NCBI RefSeq assembly: GCF_002287065.1
Contig: NZ_NSJZ01000002.1
Location: forward strand, 1-64,000
From: Paracoccus salipaludis
GTDB lineage: Bacteria > Pseudomonadota > Alphaproteobacteria > Rhodobacterales > Rhodobacteraceae
Direction of reading: 5' to 3'
DNA length: 64,000 nt
Part shown: piece by piece, positions 56,145 through 64,000 of the stretch
How positions within the stretch are numbered: the stretch's first letter is position 1
How the letters are laid out: the number at the start of each line of letters is the position of its first letter
The notes under the pieces: model-generated
What the model saw: only the letters and a program-made list of their open reading frames with translations
Told to the model about the DNA's origin: nothing
The model's database searches: none
Program-made: the position numbers and the translations under genes

Positions 56145-57509
56145 TCAATAGGCGCAGTCGGCGTAGATGCGCGACAGGTCGCCCTGCCATTCGCCGTGGT
56201 ATTTCGCCAGCAGGTCGTCGGCTTCGGTGGCGCCCCGTTCCACCCGGTCGCGCAGGACGGCGAGGAACTGCGCCTCGTCCGAGCCCCGGTCGTTCAGGTG
56301 CCCGCGCGCGGCAAGCCCCGCCTCGGCCAACACCAGCGCCTCGGCGGCGAGGTCGCGCAGCTTGAGCCCCTCGAACTCGCCTGCCAGACCATCGCGGGCG
56401 GCCGCGCGGCGCAGGCCCTCGCGCTGCTCGTGCGTCCAGCCGCGCGTCAGTTCCGTCGCCGCGTCCAGCGCCCCCTGGTCATAGGTCAGCCCGACCCACA
56501 GGGCGGGCAGGGCGTTCAGGTGGCTGAGGGGACCGCAGTCCGCACCGCGCATCTCGATGTATTTCTTGACCCGCGCTTCGGGGAAGACGGTGGTCATGTG
56601 GTCGGCCCAGTCCGACAGCGTGGGCACCTCGCCCGGCAGCGCGGGCAGCCGGCCCTTGAGGAAATCGCGGAAGCTCTGCCCCAGCGCGTCGATGTATTTC
56701 CCGTCGCGGTAGACGAAATACATCGGCACATCGAGGACATAGTCCACCCAGGCCTCGTAGCCGAAGCCCTCCTCGAAGACGAAGGGCAGCATCCCCGTGC
56801 GCGCCGCGTCGAGGTTCTGCCAGATATGCGCGCGCCAGGACTTCATCCCGTTCGGCTTGCCGTCGAGGAAGGGCGAGCTTGCGAACAGCGCCGTCGCCAC
56901 CGGCTGCAGGGCCAGCGCCACCCGCAGCTTCTGCACCATGTCGGCCTCGGACGCATAGTCGAGGTTCACCTGCACGGTGCAGGTCCGGTACATCATCTGC
57001 GTGCCCAGCGTGCCGACCTTCTGCATGTAGGGCGTCATCAGCGCATAGCGCCCCTTGGGCATCATCGGCATCTGGTCCTGCGTCCAGACCGGCGCGGCGC
57101 CGAGGCCCATGAAGCCGATGCCCAGCCCTTCGGTCACGGCCGCGACCTCGGCCAGGTGCTGGCGCGTCTCGGCGTCGGTGTCGTGGATCGTCCCGACCGG
57201 CGCGCCTGACAGTTCAAGCTGCCCGCCGGGTTCAAGGCTGACGTTCGCGCCGTCCCGCGACAGGCCGATCAGATGGCCGTTCTCGCGCAGCTCGGACCAG
57301 CCGAAGCGGTCGCGCAGCCCTTCGAGGATCGCCAGGATCGAGCGCGGCCCCTCGTAGGGCAGGGGCTCGAGCGTGTCCCACAGGAAGCCGAACTTCTCGT
57401 GCTCGGTGCCGATGCGCCAGCTGTCGCGCGGCTTCTCGCCCGAGGCGATGTAGTCGGCAAGCTGCTCTTGCCGCTCGATCGGGCCGCCGCCCTGCTGGGG
57501 AATGGACAT
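56145..57509 (-). CDS. gshA: Glutamate-cysteine ligase, plant/alphaproteobacterial type
   Basis: 454 residues. First step of glutathione synthesis: ATP-dependent joining of glutamate and cysteine. The family start DSWRIGTEHEKFGFLWDTLE, then VSLEPGGQLELSGAPVGTIH, MMYRTCTVQVNLDYASEADM, WRAHIWQNLDAARTGMLPFV and YIEMRGADCGPLSHLNALPA match the GCS2-like enzyme of plants and alphaproteobacteria rather than E. coli GshA. Single gene; a terminator follows its 3' end. Confidence 0.92.
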   Translation of the reverse strand: MSIPQQGGGPIERQEQLADYIASGEKPRDSWRIGTEHEKFGFLWDTLEPLPYEGPRSILAILEGLRDRFGWSELRENGHLIGLSRDGANVSLEPGGQLELSGAPVGTIHDTDAETRQHLAEVAAVTEGLGIGFMGLGAAPVWTQDQMPMMPKGRYALMTPYMQKVGTLGTQMMYRTCTVQVNLDYASEADMVQKLRVALALQPVATALFASSPFLDGKPNGMKSWRAHIWQNLDAARTGMLPFVFEEGFGYEAWVDYVLDVPMYFVYRDGKYIDALGQSFRDFLKGRLPALPGEVPTLSDWADHMTTVFPEARVKKYIEMRGADCGPLSHLNALPALWVGLTYDQGALDAATELTRGWTHEQREGLRRAAARDGLAGEFEGLKLRDLAAEALVLAEAGLAARGHLNDRGSDEAQFLAVLRDRVERGATEADDLLAKYHGEWQGDLSRIYADCAY

Positions 57510-57659
57510 GGGGCCCTCACGAGGTCGTAATCGTTGGGACAGGTGGCGCGGCGGTGGAGGAGTGTCAAGCCAACCCTTCGGCGGGTCCCGCCCAAGCCTT
57601 GCCCGGCCCGCCCGCGCGTGTCACAGGCTGGGGCCAATCCCCAAGCCCCCGAGATCGCC

Positions 57660-58880
57660 ATGACCGACCCGTCCGAAACCCTCGATGCCCACGTCCTGCC
57701 GGTGGTGCGCCTGCGGCCCAAGGCGAATGCGCGGGCGATCCGGCACGGCTTTCCCTGGGTTTATGCCGACGAGTTGGTAGTAGACCGCCGCACCAGGGGC
57801 TTGGCCCCCGGCGCAATGGCCGTGCTGCAGGACGCCGAGCGGGCGGACCTTGGCGTGGTCACGGTCAACGTGAACTCGAAGATCGTGGCGCGGGTCATGG
57901 ACCAGGACGCGAATGCGACCATCGACCGCGCCTGGCTGGCCGGCCGCCTGCGCCGGGCGCTTGCGATGCGCGAGCGGCTGTTCGACGCGCCATTCTATCG
58001 CCTCGTTCACGCCGAGGCCGATGGCTTGCCGGGCGTCGTCATCGACCGCTTCGGCGACGCGGCGGTGATCCAGCCCAATGCCGCCTGGGCCGACCGGATG
58101 CTGCCCGACCTGGCCGGTGCGCTGGCCGAGGTCACGGGCGTGTCCACGGTCGTCATGAACGGCTCGGGCCGGGCGCGGGGGCTGGAAGGGCTGGACGAGC
58201 GCACCGAGGTCCTGACCGGCGGCGTCCCGGCCCCCATCGAGGTGCCGATGAACGGCGCGACCTATCTGGCCGACCTGACGGGCGGGCAGAAGACGGGGCT
58301 GTTCTATGATCAGCGGCCGAACCATGCCTTCGCCCAGCGGTTGTCGCGCGGCGCGCGGGTGCTGGACGTGTTTTCCCATGTCGGCGGCTTCGGGCTTGCC
58401 GCGCTGGCGGGTGGGGCGGAAAGCGCGACCTGCGTGGACGGCTCGGCCGCGGCGCTGTCGCTGGCGCAGGGCGGGGCGCGCGCGATGGGGCTCGAGGGGC
58501 GCCTGACCACCCGGCAGGGCGACGCCTTCGCGGCGATGGAGGCCATGGCGGCCGAGGGCCAGCGCTTCGATGTCGTGATCTGCGACCCGCCCGCCTTCGC
58601 CCCGGCGAAACAGGCGCTGGAGGCCGGCCTGCGCGCCTATGAGCGGATCGCCCGGCTGGCCGCGCCGCTGGTGGCGCCGGGGGGATACCTGTGCCTCTGC
58701 TCGTGCAGCCATGCCGCCGACCTGACGGCCTTCCGCAACGCCAGCGCACGCGGGATCGGGCGCGGGGGACGGCGGATGCAGCTGATCCACACGGGCTTCG
58801 CCGGGCCGGATCACCCCATGCTGCCGCAACTGGCCGAAAGCGGATACCTCAAGTCGCTGTTCTTCCGGCTGGACGGATGA
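57660..58880 (+). CDS. RlmI-like 23S rRNA cytosine methyltransferase
   Basis: 406 residues from ATG 57660. An N-terminal PUA domain (ARAIRHGFPWVYADELVVDR) precedes an EEHEE-type domain and the SAM-binding core VLDVFSHVGGFGLAALAGGA; the catalytic motif is VVICDPPAFAPAKQALEAGL and LCLCSCSHAADL follows. This is the RlmI/RlmK family that makes m5C in 23S rRNA. Its stop overlaps the start of the PIN gene (ATGA). Substrate position is inferred. Confidence 0.87.
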   Translation: MTDPSETLDAHVLPVVRLRPKANARAIRHGFPWVYADELVVDRRTRGLAPGAMAVLQDAERADLGVVTVNVNSKIVARVMDQDANATIDRAWLAGRLRRALAMRERLFDAPFYRLVHAEADGLPGVVIDRFGDAAVIQPNAAWADRMLPDLAGALAEVTGVSTVVMNGSGRARGLEGLDERTEVLTGGVPAPIEVPMNGATYLADLTGGQKTGLFYDQRPNHAFAQRLSRGARVLDVFSHVGGFGLAALAGGAESATCVDGSAAALSLAQGGARAMGLEGRLTTRQGDAFAAMEAMAAEGQRFDVVICDPPAFAPAKQALEAGLRAYERIARLAAPLVAPGGYLCLCSCSHAADLTAFRNASARGIGRGGRRMQLIHTGFAGPDHPMLPQLAESGYLKSLFFRLDG

Positions 58881-59422
58881 AGGCGGTCCTTGACGCCTGC
58901 GTCCTTTACCCGACCGTGCTGCGGGAGATCCTGATCGGCGCGGCGGATGCGGGGCTTTACGAACCCGTCTGGTCCGCCCGCATCCTGGCCGAATGGCGCC
59001 ACGCCGCGGCCCGCCTCGGTCCCGACGGGGCCGCCGTGGCAGGGGCCGAGATCGCCCTGCTGCGCGCCGCCCGTCCCGCGGCCGAGGCCCCCGACGACGG
59101 CACCCTGGCCGCGGGCTTCGACTGGCCCGACCCCGCCGACCGCCACGTGGCCGAGGCTGCGCTGGCCTCGGGCGCGGAGCTGATCGTCACCGCCAACCTG
59201 CGCGACTTTCCGCTGCGGGCGCTGGGCGTGCTGGGCCTGCGGGCGGTCCATCCCGACGCCTTCCTGCTGGACCTGTGGCGGCGCGCCCCCGAGCCGGTCG
59301 CCGCCAGCGTCCGCGCCGCCCATGGGAAAGCGCAGGCCCTGGGCGGCCCCATGCCCCTGCGCGACCTGATGGCGCGGGCGCGGCTGCCGCGGCTCGCCAA
59401 GGCCCTGGGCCGCGTCGGCTGA
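58877..59422 (+). CDS. Free-standing PIN-domain protein (putative RNase)
   Basis: 181 residues. The PIN acidic residues can be followed through MKAVLDACVLYPTVLREILI (Asp6), the conserved WSARILAEW Glu and the GFDWPDPADRHVAEAALASG Asp, and IVTANLRDFP contains the last motif. It belongs to a PIN subgroup frequent in Rhodobacteraceae. It is coupled to the RlmI-like gene by ATGA and has no antitoxin-like gene beside it, so it may be an rRNA or tRNA processing nuclease rather than a toxin. No function is known. Confidence 0.8.
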   Translation: MKAVLDACVLYPTVLREILIGAADAGLYEPVWSARILAEWRHAAARLGPDGAAVAGAEIALLRAARPAAEAPDDGTLAAGFDWPDPADRHVAEAALASGAELIVTANLRDFPLRALGVLGLRAVHPDAFLLDLWRRAPEPVAASVRAAHGKAQALGGPMPLRDLMARARLPRLAKALGRVG

Positions 59423-59479
59423 CTTGCCGCCGGGCCGCGCAGCCTCTACCACCGTCCGGGCAAGCGATGGGGGAAGCGG

Positions 59480-60931
59480 ATGGCCTCGCGTCTGATCCAG
59501 GTCGATGACTTCGACCTCGTCATCTTCGGCGCGACCGGAGATCTGGCGCGGCGCAAGATCCTGCCGGGCCTGTTCCGCCGCCATGCCGGGGGCCAGTTCC
59601 CCGAGGGCGCGCGCATCATCGCCGCCGCCCGCGCCGAGATGGACGACGCGGCTTTCCGCGCCGACATCCGCGCCGCCATCGCCGAGTTCGACCCCGACCG
59701 CGCCGAGGACCCCGAACTGCCCGGGTTCCTCGACCGCCTGTCCTATGTGCGCGTCGATGCCTGCGGCGAGGAGGGTTGGCCCGAACTGGCCGCGAGGATG
59801 CGCAAGGACGTCGTGCAGGCCTTCTATTTCTCGGTCGCGCCCAGCCTGTTCGGCGACCTGGCCGAGCGGCTCGCCCGGCACGGCATCGCCGGGCCCCAAG
59901 CGCGCATCGTCGTCGAAAAGCCCTTTGGCCGCGACCTCGCCTCGGCGCGCGAGTTGAACCAGGTGCTCGCCCGCCACTTCGACGAACGCCAGATCTATCG
60001 CATCGACCATTACCTCGGAAAGGAAACGGTCCAGAACCTGATGGCGGTGCGCTTTGCCAACATCCTGTTCGAGCCGCTGTGGAACGCCCATTACATCGAC
60101 CACGTCCAGATCACCGTGGCGGAAACCGTGGGCGTCGCGGGGCGCGCGGCCTATTACGACCATGCGGGCGCCATGCGCGACATGGTGCAGAACCACCTGC
60201 TGCAGCTTGTCTGCCTAATCGCGATGGAGCCGCCGTGGCACTTCGGCCCGGACGCGGCACGCGACGAGAAGCTCAAGGTCATCCGCGCGCTGGAAACGGT
60301 CCCGCCCGCCGACATCGTGCGCGGGCAATACGCGGGCGAGGGCGACGAACCCGATTACCTGACCGACGTCGGCAACCCCGACAGCCGCACGGAAAGCTTT
60401 GTCGCGCTGAAGCTTCGCATCGCCAACTGGCGCTGGCAGGGGGTGCCCTTCTACCTGCGCACCGGCAAATGCCTGCGCGCGCGCACCAGCGAGATCGCGG
60501 TCGTCTTCCGCGAGCCGCCGCATTCGATCTTCGACACGGCCGACCAGCAGAAGCCCAACCAGCTTGTGATCCGGCTGCAGCCGAACGAGGGGATCAACCT
60601 CAAGGTCATGATCAAGGAGCCCGGCCCCGGGGGCATGCGCCTGGTGCAGGTGCCGCTGGACATGAGCTTCGCCGAGGCGCTGGGCCCCGAGGGCGCCGAG
60701 ATGCCCGACGCCTACGAACGGCTGATCACCGACGTCATCCGCGGCAACCAGACCCTGTTCATGCGCGGCGACGAGGTCGAAGCCGCCTGGGCCTGGGCCG
60801 ACCCCATCATCGCCGCCTGGGAACAGGGCTCGGCCCGGCCCGAGCCCTATCAGCCGGGCACCAGCGGCCCGGATGAGGCGTTGAGGCTGATCCACCGCGA
60901 CGGCCGCCGCTGGCGCGACATCAAGACCTGA
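59480..60931 (+). CDS. zwf: Glucose-6-phosphate dehydrogenase
   Basis: 483 residues. Oxidises glucose-6-phosphate to 6-phosphogluconolactone with NAD(P). The nucleotide motif is DLVIFGATGDLARRKILPGL, and the catalytic stretch RIDHYLGKETVQNLM and EKPFGRDLASARELN are complete. It begins zwf-pgl-pgi, the oxidative entry shared by the pentose phosphate and Entner-Doudoroff routes. edd and eda are not in the window. Confidence 0.95.
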   Translation: MASRLIQVDDFDLVIFGATGDLARRKILPGLFRRHAGGQFPEGARIIAAARAEMDDAAFRADIRAAIAEFDPDRAEDPELPGFLDRLSYVRVDACGEEGWPELAARMRKDVVQAFYFSVAPSLFGDLAERLARHGIAGPQARIVVEKPFGRDLASARELNQVLARHFDERQIYRIDHYLGKETVQNLMAVRFANILFEPLWNAHYIDHVQITVAETVGVAGRAAYYDHAGAMRDMVQNHLLQLVCLIAMEPPWHFGPDAARDEKLKVIRALETVPPADIVRGQYAGEGDEPDYLTDVGNPDSRTESFVALKLRIANWRWQGVPFYLRTGKCLRARTSEIAVVFREPPHSIFDTADQQKPNQLVIRLQPNEGINLKVMIKEPGPGGMRLVQVPLDMSFAEALGPEGAEMPDAYERLITDVIRGNQTLFMRGDEVEAAWAWADPIIAAWEQGSARPEPYQPGTSGPDEALRLIHRDGRRWRDIKT

Positions 60932-60949
60932 ACCCTGAGGCGTGACCCG

Positions 60950-61612
60950 ATGACCCTGACCGAGCATCCTGACCGCGAGGCCCTGACCCTTGCCGTGGCC
61001 CAGGCCATCACCGAGGCGCTGGGCATGGCGCTGAAGGTGCGCGAGCGTGCCGTGCTGTGCCTGCCGGGCGGCTCGACGCCCGTGCCCGTCTTCAAGGCGC
61101 TGGCGGCCGCCCGGCTGGAATGGGACCGGGTGATCGTCATCCCCAGCGACGAACGCTGGGTGCCGCCGGACCACTCGCGCTCGAACGCCAGGCTGATCCG
61201 GCGCAACCTGATCGAGGAAGGCGCGGGCGCCGAACTGATCGAGCTTTACGCCGAGGGGCTGGACCCGCAGGCGGGCGCGGCGCTGGCGTCCGAGCGCATC
61301 GCGCCGCTGCTGCCGCTGTCGGTCCTGCTGCTGGGCATGGGCGAGGACATGCACACCGCAAGCCTGATCCCCGGCGCCGAGGGGCTGGCCGCGGCGCTGG
61401 AATCCTCTGCGCCCCCGGTCCTGCCGATCCAGACCGCCGCCGAGCCGCGGGTCACGCTGACGGTGCCGGCGCTGTGCTCGGCGACCGAAGCCTTTCTGAT
61501 GATCACCGGCCCCGAAAAGCGCGAGGCGCTGGAGCGCGCGGCCGCGCTCTCCGTCGAGGAGGCGCCGGTCCGCGCCGTCCTCAAGGGAATGATGGTTCAT
61601 TACGCAGAGTGA
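60950..61612 (+). CDS. pgl: 6-phosphogluconolactonase
   Basis: 220 residues of the DevB/SOL type. Hydrolyses the lactone made by Zwf. Motifs: [40 protein letters not shown]-type substrate loop, and [20 protein letters not shown]. It lies 18 bases after zwf and about 20 before pgi, so one transcript is likely. Confidence 0.92.
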   Translation: MTLTEHPDREALTLAVAQAITEALGMALKVRERAVLCLPGGSTPVPVFKALAAARLEWDRVIVIPSDERWVPPDHSRSNARLIRRNLIEEGAGAELIELYAEGLDPQAGAALASERIAPLLPLSVLLLGMGEDMHTASLIPGAEGLAAALESSAPPVLPIQTAAEPRVTLTVPALCSATEAFLMITGPEKREALERAAALSVEEAPVRAVLKGMMVHYAE

Positions 61613-61632
61613 TTCGAGTGAAGGATTTTCCG

Positions 61633-63243
61633 ATGACCGACATCTGGCAGCGGCTTGCCGCGCATCGCGCCGAAACCGACGACCGGCCCATTGCGGCCCT
61701 GTTCGACGCGGACCCAGATCGCGCCCGTCGCTGCACGGTGACGGCCGACGGCCTGTGGTTCGACTGGTCCAAGACCGCCATCGACGACACCGCGCTTGAC
61801 CTGCTGCTGGCCCTTGCCGAAGGCGTCCCCGCCCGGCGCGAGGCGATGTTCACGGGCGAGAAGATCAACGAGACCGAGAACCGCGCCGTCCTGCACACCG
61901 CGCTGCGCGCGACCGAAGGCCCGATCCTGGTCGATGGCCGCGACGTCCTGCCCGAGGTCCATGCGACGCTGGACCGGATGCGCCGCTTTGCGGACCGGGT
62001 GCGGTCCGGCGAAATCGCGGGGCAGGGCGGGCGCTACACGGATGTCGTCAACATCGGCATCGGCGGCTCGGACCTTGGCCCCGTCATGGCCGCGCTGGCG
62101 CTGGCACCCTATCAGGACGGGCCGAGGCTGCATTTCATTTCCAACGTGGACGGGGCGGACGCCGCCGACACGCTGAAGGGGCTGGACCCCGAAACGACGC
62201 TGGTGATCGTGTCCTCCAAGACCTTCACCACCATCGAGACGATGACCAACGCCGAAACGGTCCGCCGCTGGATGGCGGAACGGGTGGATGATCCCGCGGG
62301 CCAGTTCGCGGCCGTGTCGAGCGCGCTGGACAGGACCGCCGCCTTCGGCATCGACCCCGAGCGTGTCTTCGGCTTCGCCGATTGGGTGGGCGGGCGCTAT
62401 TCGGTCTGGGGTCCGATCGGCCTGTCGCTGATGCTGGGCATCGGGCCGGACCGCTTCGACGAATTCCTGGCGGGCGGACGGGCGATGGACGACCATTTCC
62501 GCGCGGCGCCCCCGGACCGCAACCTGCCGGTCATGCTGGCGCTGACCGGCGTCTGGCACCATCAGGTCTGCGGCTATCCGACCCGCGCGGTGCTGCCTTA
62601 CGCCAACCGCCTCCTGCGGCTGCCCGCCTATCTGCAGCAGCTCGAGATGGAATCGAACGGCAAGGGCGTCACGATGGACGGGGCGGACCTGTCCCGCCCC
62701 TCGGGTCCCGTGGTCTGGGGAGAGCCGGGCACCAACGGCCAGCACGCCTTCTACCAGCTGATCCACCAGGGCACCCAGGTCGTTCCCTGCGAGTTCATCG
62801 TCGCCGCCCGCGGGCACGAGCCCGAGCTGGACCACCAGCAGAAGCTGCTGATCGCCAATTGCCTGGCGCAGAGCGGCGCGCTGCTGCGCGGCCGCTCGCT
62901 CGAGGAAGCGCGGGCGCTGATGGCGGGCAAGGGGTTGGACGCCGCCGAGGCCGAGCGGCAGGCCCGCCACCGCGTCTTCCCGGGCAACCGTCCCTCGACC
63001 ACGCTGGTGACAAAGGCGCTGACGCCCTTCACCCTGGGCCAGATCGTCGCGCTGTATGAACACCGCGTCTTCGTCGAGGGCGTGATCCTTGGGATCAACA
63101 GCTTCGACCAGTGGGGGGTGGAACTGGGCAAGGAACTGGCGCTGAAGCTGGGCCCGCTGCTGGACGGCGGCGCGGCGGACGGGCAGGACGCCTCGACCCT
63201 TGGGCTGGTGGCGCATATCCGCGAGTTGCGCGGCGAAGGCTGA
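61633..63243 (+). CDS. pgi: Glucose-6-phosphate isomerase
   Basis: 536 residues from ATG 61633 (AAGGA at 61621-61625); a GTG at 61618 would add five residues. Interconverts glucose- and fructose-6-phosphate. Signatures: [76 protein letters not shown] (catalytic Glu and His) and [17 protein letters not shown]. It closes the zwf-pgl-pgi run. Confidence 0.95.
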   Translation: MTDIWQRLAAHRAETDDRPIAALFDADPDRARRCTVTADGLWFDWSKTAIDDTALDLLLALAEGVPARREAMFTGEKINETENRAVLHTALRATEGPILVDGRDVLPEVHATLDRMRRFADRVRSGEIAGQGGRYTDVVNIGIGGSDLGPVMAALALAPYQDGPRLHFISNVDGADAADTLKGLDPETTLVIVSSKTFTTIETMTNAETVRRWMAERVDDPAGQFAAVSSALDRTAAFGIDPERVFGFADWVGGRYSVWGPIGLSLMLGIGPDRFDEFLAGGRAMDDHFRAAPPDRNLPVMLALTGVWHHQVCGYPTRAVLPYANRLLRLPAYLQQLEMESNGKGVTMDGADLSRPSGPVVWGEPGTNGQHAFYQLIHQGTQVVPCEFIVAARGHEPELDHQQKLLIANCLAQSGALLRGRSLEEARALMAGKGLDAAEAERQARHRVFPGNRPSTTLVTKALTPFTLGQIVALYEHRVFVEGVILGINSFDQWGVELGKELALKLGPLLDGGAADGQDASTLGLVAHIRELRGEG

Positions 63244-63539
63244 GCCGACAGGCGCGGGCGGCGGGTGTGTCCGGCCCTCGCGCTGCTCCTCATGACACGC
63301 GGCCGGTTCTCCGCGTGCGGGCCTTGCGTGGAGAGGCGAGGTCGCATGGGTATTTCGGATCAGGAAGAAGCTGCGGGGAACTTCCGGCCTGAACCCCGGC
63401 CCGACCTTGGCTTCTCTCTGACCCAAATACCCATTCGGCGGTGACGGAGGCACCACGGCAGGAGGTCACGCCCTTTGCCGAAGCTGTTCCCTGACGGCCG
63501 GCGCAGTGCGGGACCGCTTGCAGGAGAAGACCCTCGGGA
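63244..63539. other. Intergenic region with long inverted repeat
   Basis: Nearly 300 bases between the 3' ends of pgi and of the hydrolase gene. It holds the inverted repeat annotated separately and a few GC hairpins. I see no gene and no clear T-tract terminator. Confidence 0.5.
63346..63434. repeat. Inverted repeat ATGGGTATTT ... AAATACCCAT
   Basis: A perfect 10-bp inverted repeat (63346-63355 and 63425-63434) that extends imperfectly to about 25 bp on each side (including GAAGAAGC against GCTTCTCTC), with about 40 bases between the extended arms. The motif GGGTATTT plus GAAGAAG resembles the AT-rich end of the dispersed repeat copies A and B. It lies between two converging 3' ends. Confidence 0.65.
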
Positions 63540-64000
63540 TCAGGCCCGGAACAGTTCAAGGGCGGCGGCCAGGAACTGTTCGGCCACCGGGGCGGATTCG
63601 AACATCAGCTCGTGCCGCGCGCCCGGAAGGTCGAGCAGTCGCGCCCCGGGCCAGACGGCGGCGCGATTCTGCACGGCCGCGCGCGATATGACCGCCTCGG
63701 CCCCGCCCAGGCCGATCAGCGCGGGCAGGTCGGGCGAGGGCAGGGCGGCGAGGCGGCGGCACTCGGCCCGGGCGGCGGCGATCCAGGCATAGGTCGCGCC
63801 CCCCAGCGTGAGGTGGGGCCAGCTTCCCGCCTGTGCCACCAGCCGCGCCCACTGCAGGGGGTCGCCCGTCAGGGCGTTGCCCCGGAAGGGCGCGTCCAGC
63901 AGGTAGGTGCCGCCCCCGCCCGTGCCGATGGCGGTCAGTTCCGCCCGGCCGAGCCGGTGCGCGGTTCCCGTCAGTCCGGTGATGACCGCATCGGGGACGC
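63540..64000 (-). CDS. Alpha/beta hydrolase, lysophospholipase-like (partial)
   Basis: The frame is open from the right edge of the window to the stop at 63540, giving at least 153 residues of the C-terminal part. Reading in from the edge, TGTGGGGTYLLDAPFRGNAL-type sequence is followed by the region PALIGLGGAEAVISRAAVQN, which contains a likely acid residue context, and LLDLPGARHELMFESAPVAE, in which the His is the expected third member of the catalytic triad. The ending pattern is that of the PldB/lysophospholipase group. The nucleophile-containing N-terminal half lies outside the window, so activity cannot be judged. Confidence 0.75.
   Translation of the reverse strand, partial: VPDAVITGLTGTAHRLGRAELTAIGTGGGGTYLLDAPFRGNALTGDPLQWARLVAQAGSWPHLTLGGATYAWIAAARAECRRLAALPSPDLPALIGLGGAEAVISRAAVQNRAAVWPGARLLDLPGARHELMFESAPVAEQFLAAALELFRA

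Overview
The window reads as chromosomal DNA of a high-GC alphaproteobacterium of the family Rhodobacteraceae, most likely Paracoccus or a close relative. The evidence is the dusB-ntrB-ntrC-ntrY-ntrX order followed by hflX/hfq and trkA/trkH, an NtrC without the sigma-54 GAFTGA loop, the hprK-rapZ-EIIA-HPr cluster, DUF2125, DUF2852, YjbF/YjbH-type and COG3650-type proteins, a strong G/C preference at third codon positions and many ATGA gene overlaps. It looks like stable core genome: I see no phage, integrase, transposase, CRISPR array, tRNA or rRNA gene.

Layout. 1-862: C-terminal tail of a repeat-rich RNA-binding protein cut by the window edge. 1246-5142: a small poly-Asp exported protein, then on the minus strand a lipoprotein, a YjbH-like beta-barrel and a YjbF-like lipoprotein (exopolysaccharide export type). 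5252-6634: L-serine ammonia-lyase. 6844-14097: dusB and the two nitrogen two-component systems NtrBC and NtrYX. 14326-19522: HflX/Hfq, a VOC protein, TrkH and TrkA. 19834-24500: a type I secretion ABC/HlyD pair and an MlaA/MlaC pair. 24554-28884: a class A penicillin-binding protein divergent from the ammonium transporter. 28986-31244: polyprenyl diphosphate synthase, DUF2007, a TrmN6-like methyltransferase and a YdcH-like protein. 31365-37391: Pho box and pstSCAB-phoU-phoB. 37618-38804: a manganese catalase translationally coupled to an exported HIRAN-domain protein. 39389-45869: lpd, DUF924, an MFS transporter and queA, divergent from hisC-tyrC. 45866-50769: DUF2125, a ChaC-like cyclotransferase, a GT8 glycosyltransferase and RNase R. 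50998-54986: pckA divergent from hprK-rapZ-EIIA-ptsH. 54997-59422: TetR, DUF2852, gshA, an RlmI-like methyltransferase and a PIN protein. 59480-63243: zwf-pgl-pgi. 63540-64000: an alpha/beta hydrolase cut by the window end.

Functional themes are nitrogen sensing (NtrBC, NtrYX, AmtB), phosphate sensing (Pst/PhoU/PhoB), PTS-linked carbon regulation next to gluconeogenesis (HprK/HPr/EIIA and PckA), central carbon flow (zwf, pgl, pgi, lpd, sdaA), potassium uptake, and envelope or secretion functions.

No clearly new multi-gene system stands out. The observations most worth a second look are: an in-frame 117-bp tandem duplication of the pckA translation start (each copy with its own ribosome binding site); three convergent gene pairs that share one CTAG palindrome as overlapping stop codons; a dispersed hairpin repeat near gene 3' ends in at least four places; the catalase-HIRAN coupling; and a small exported protein ending in eleven aspartates beside yjbF/yjbH-type genes.
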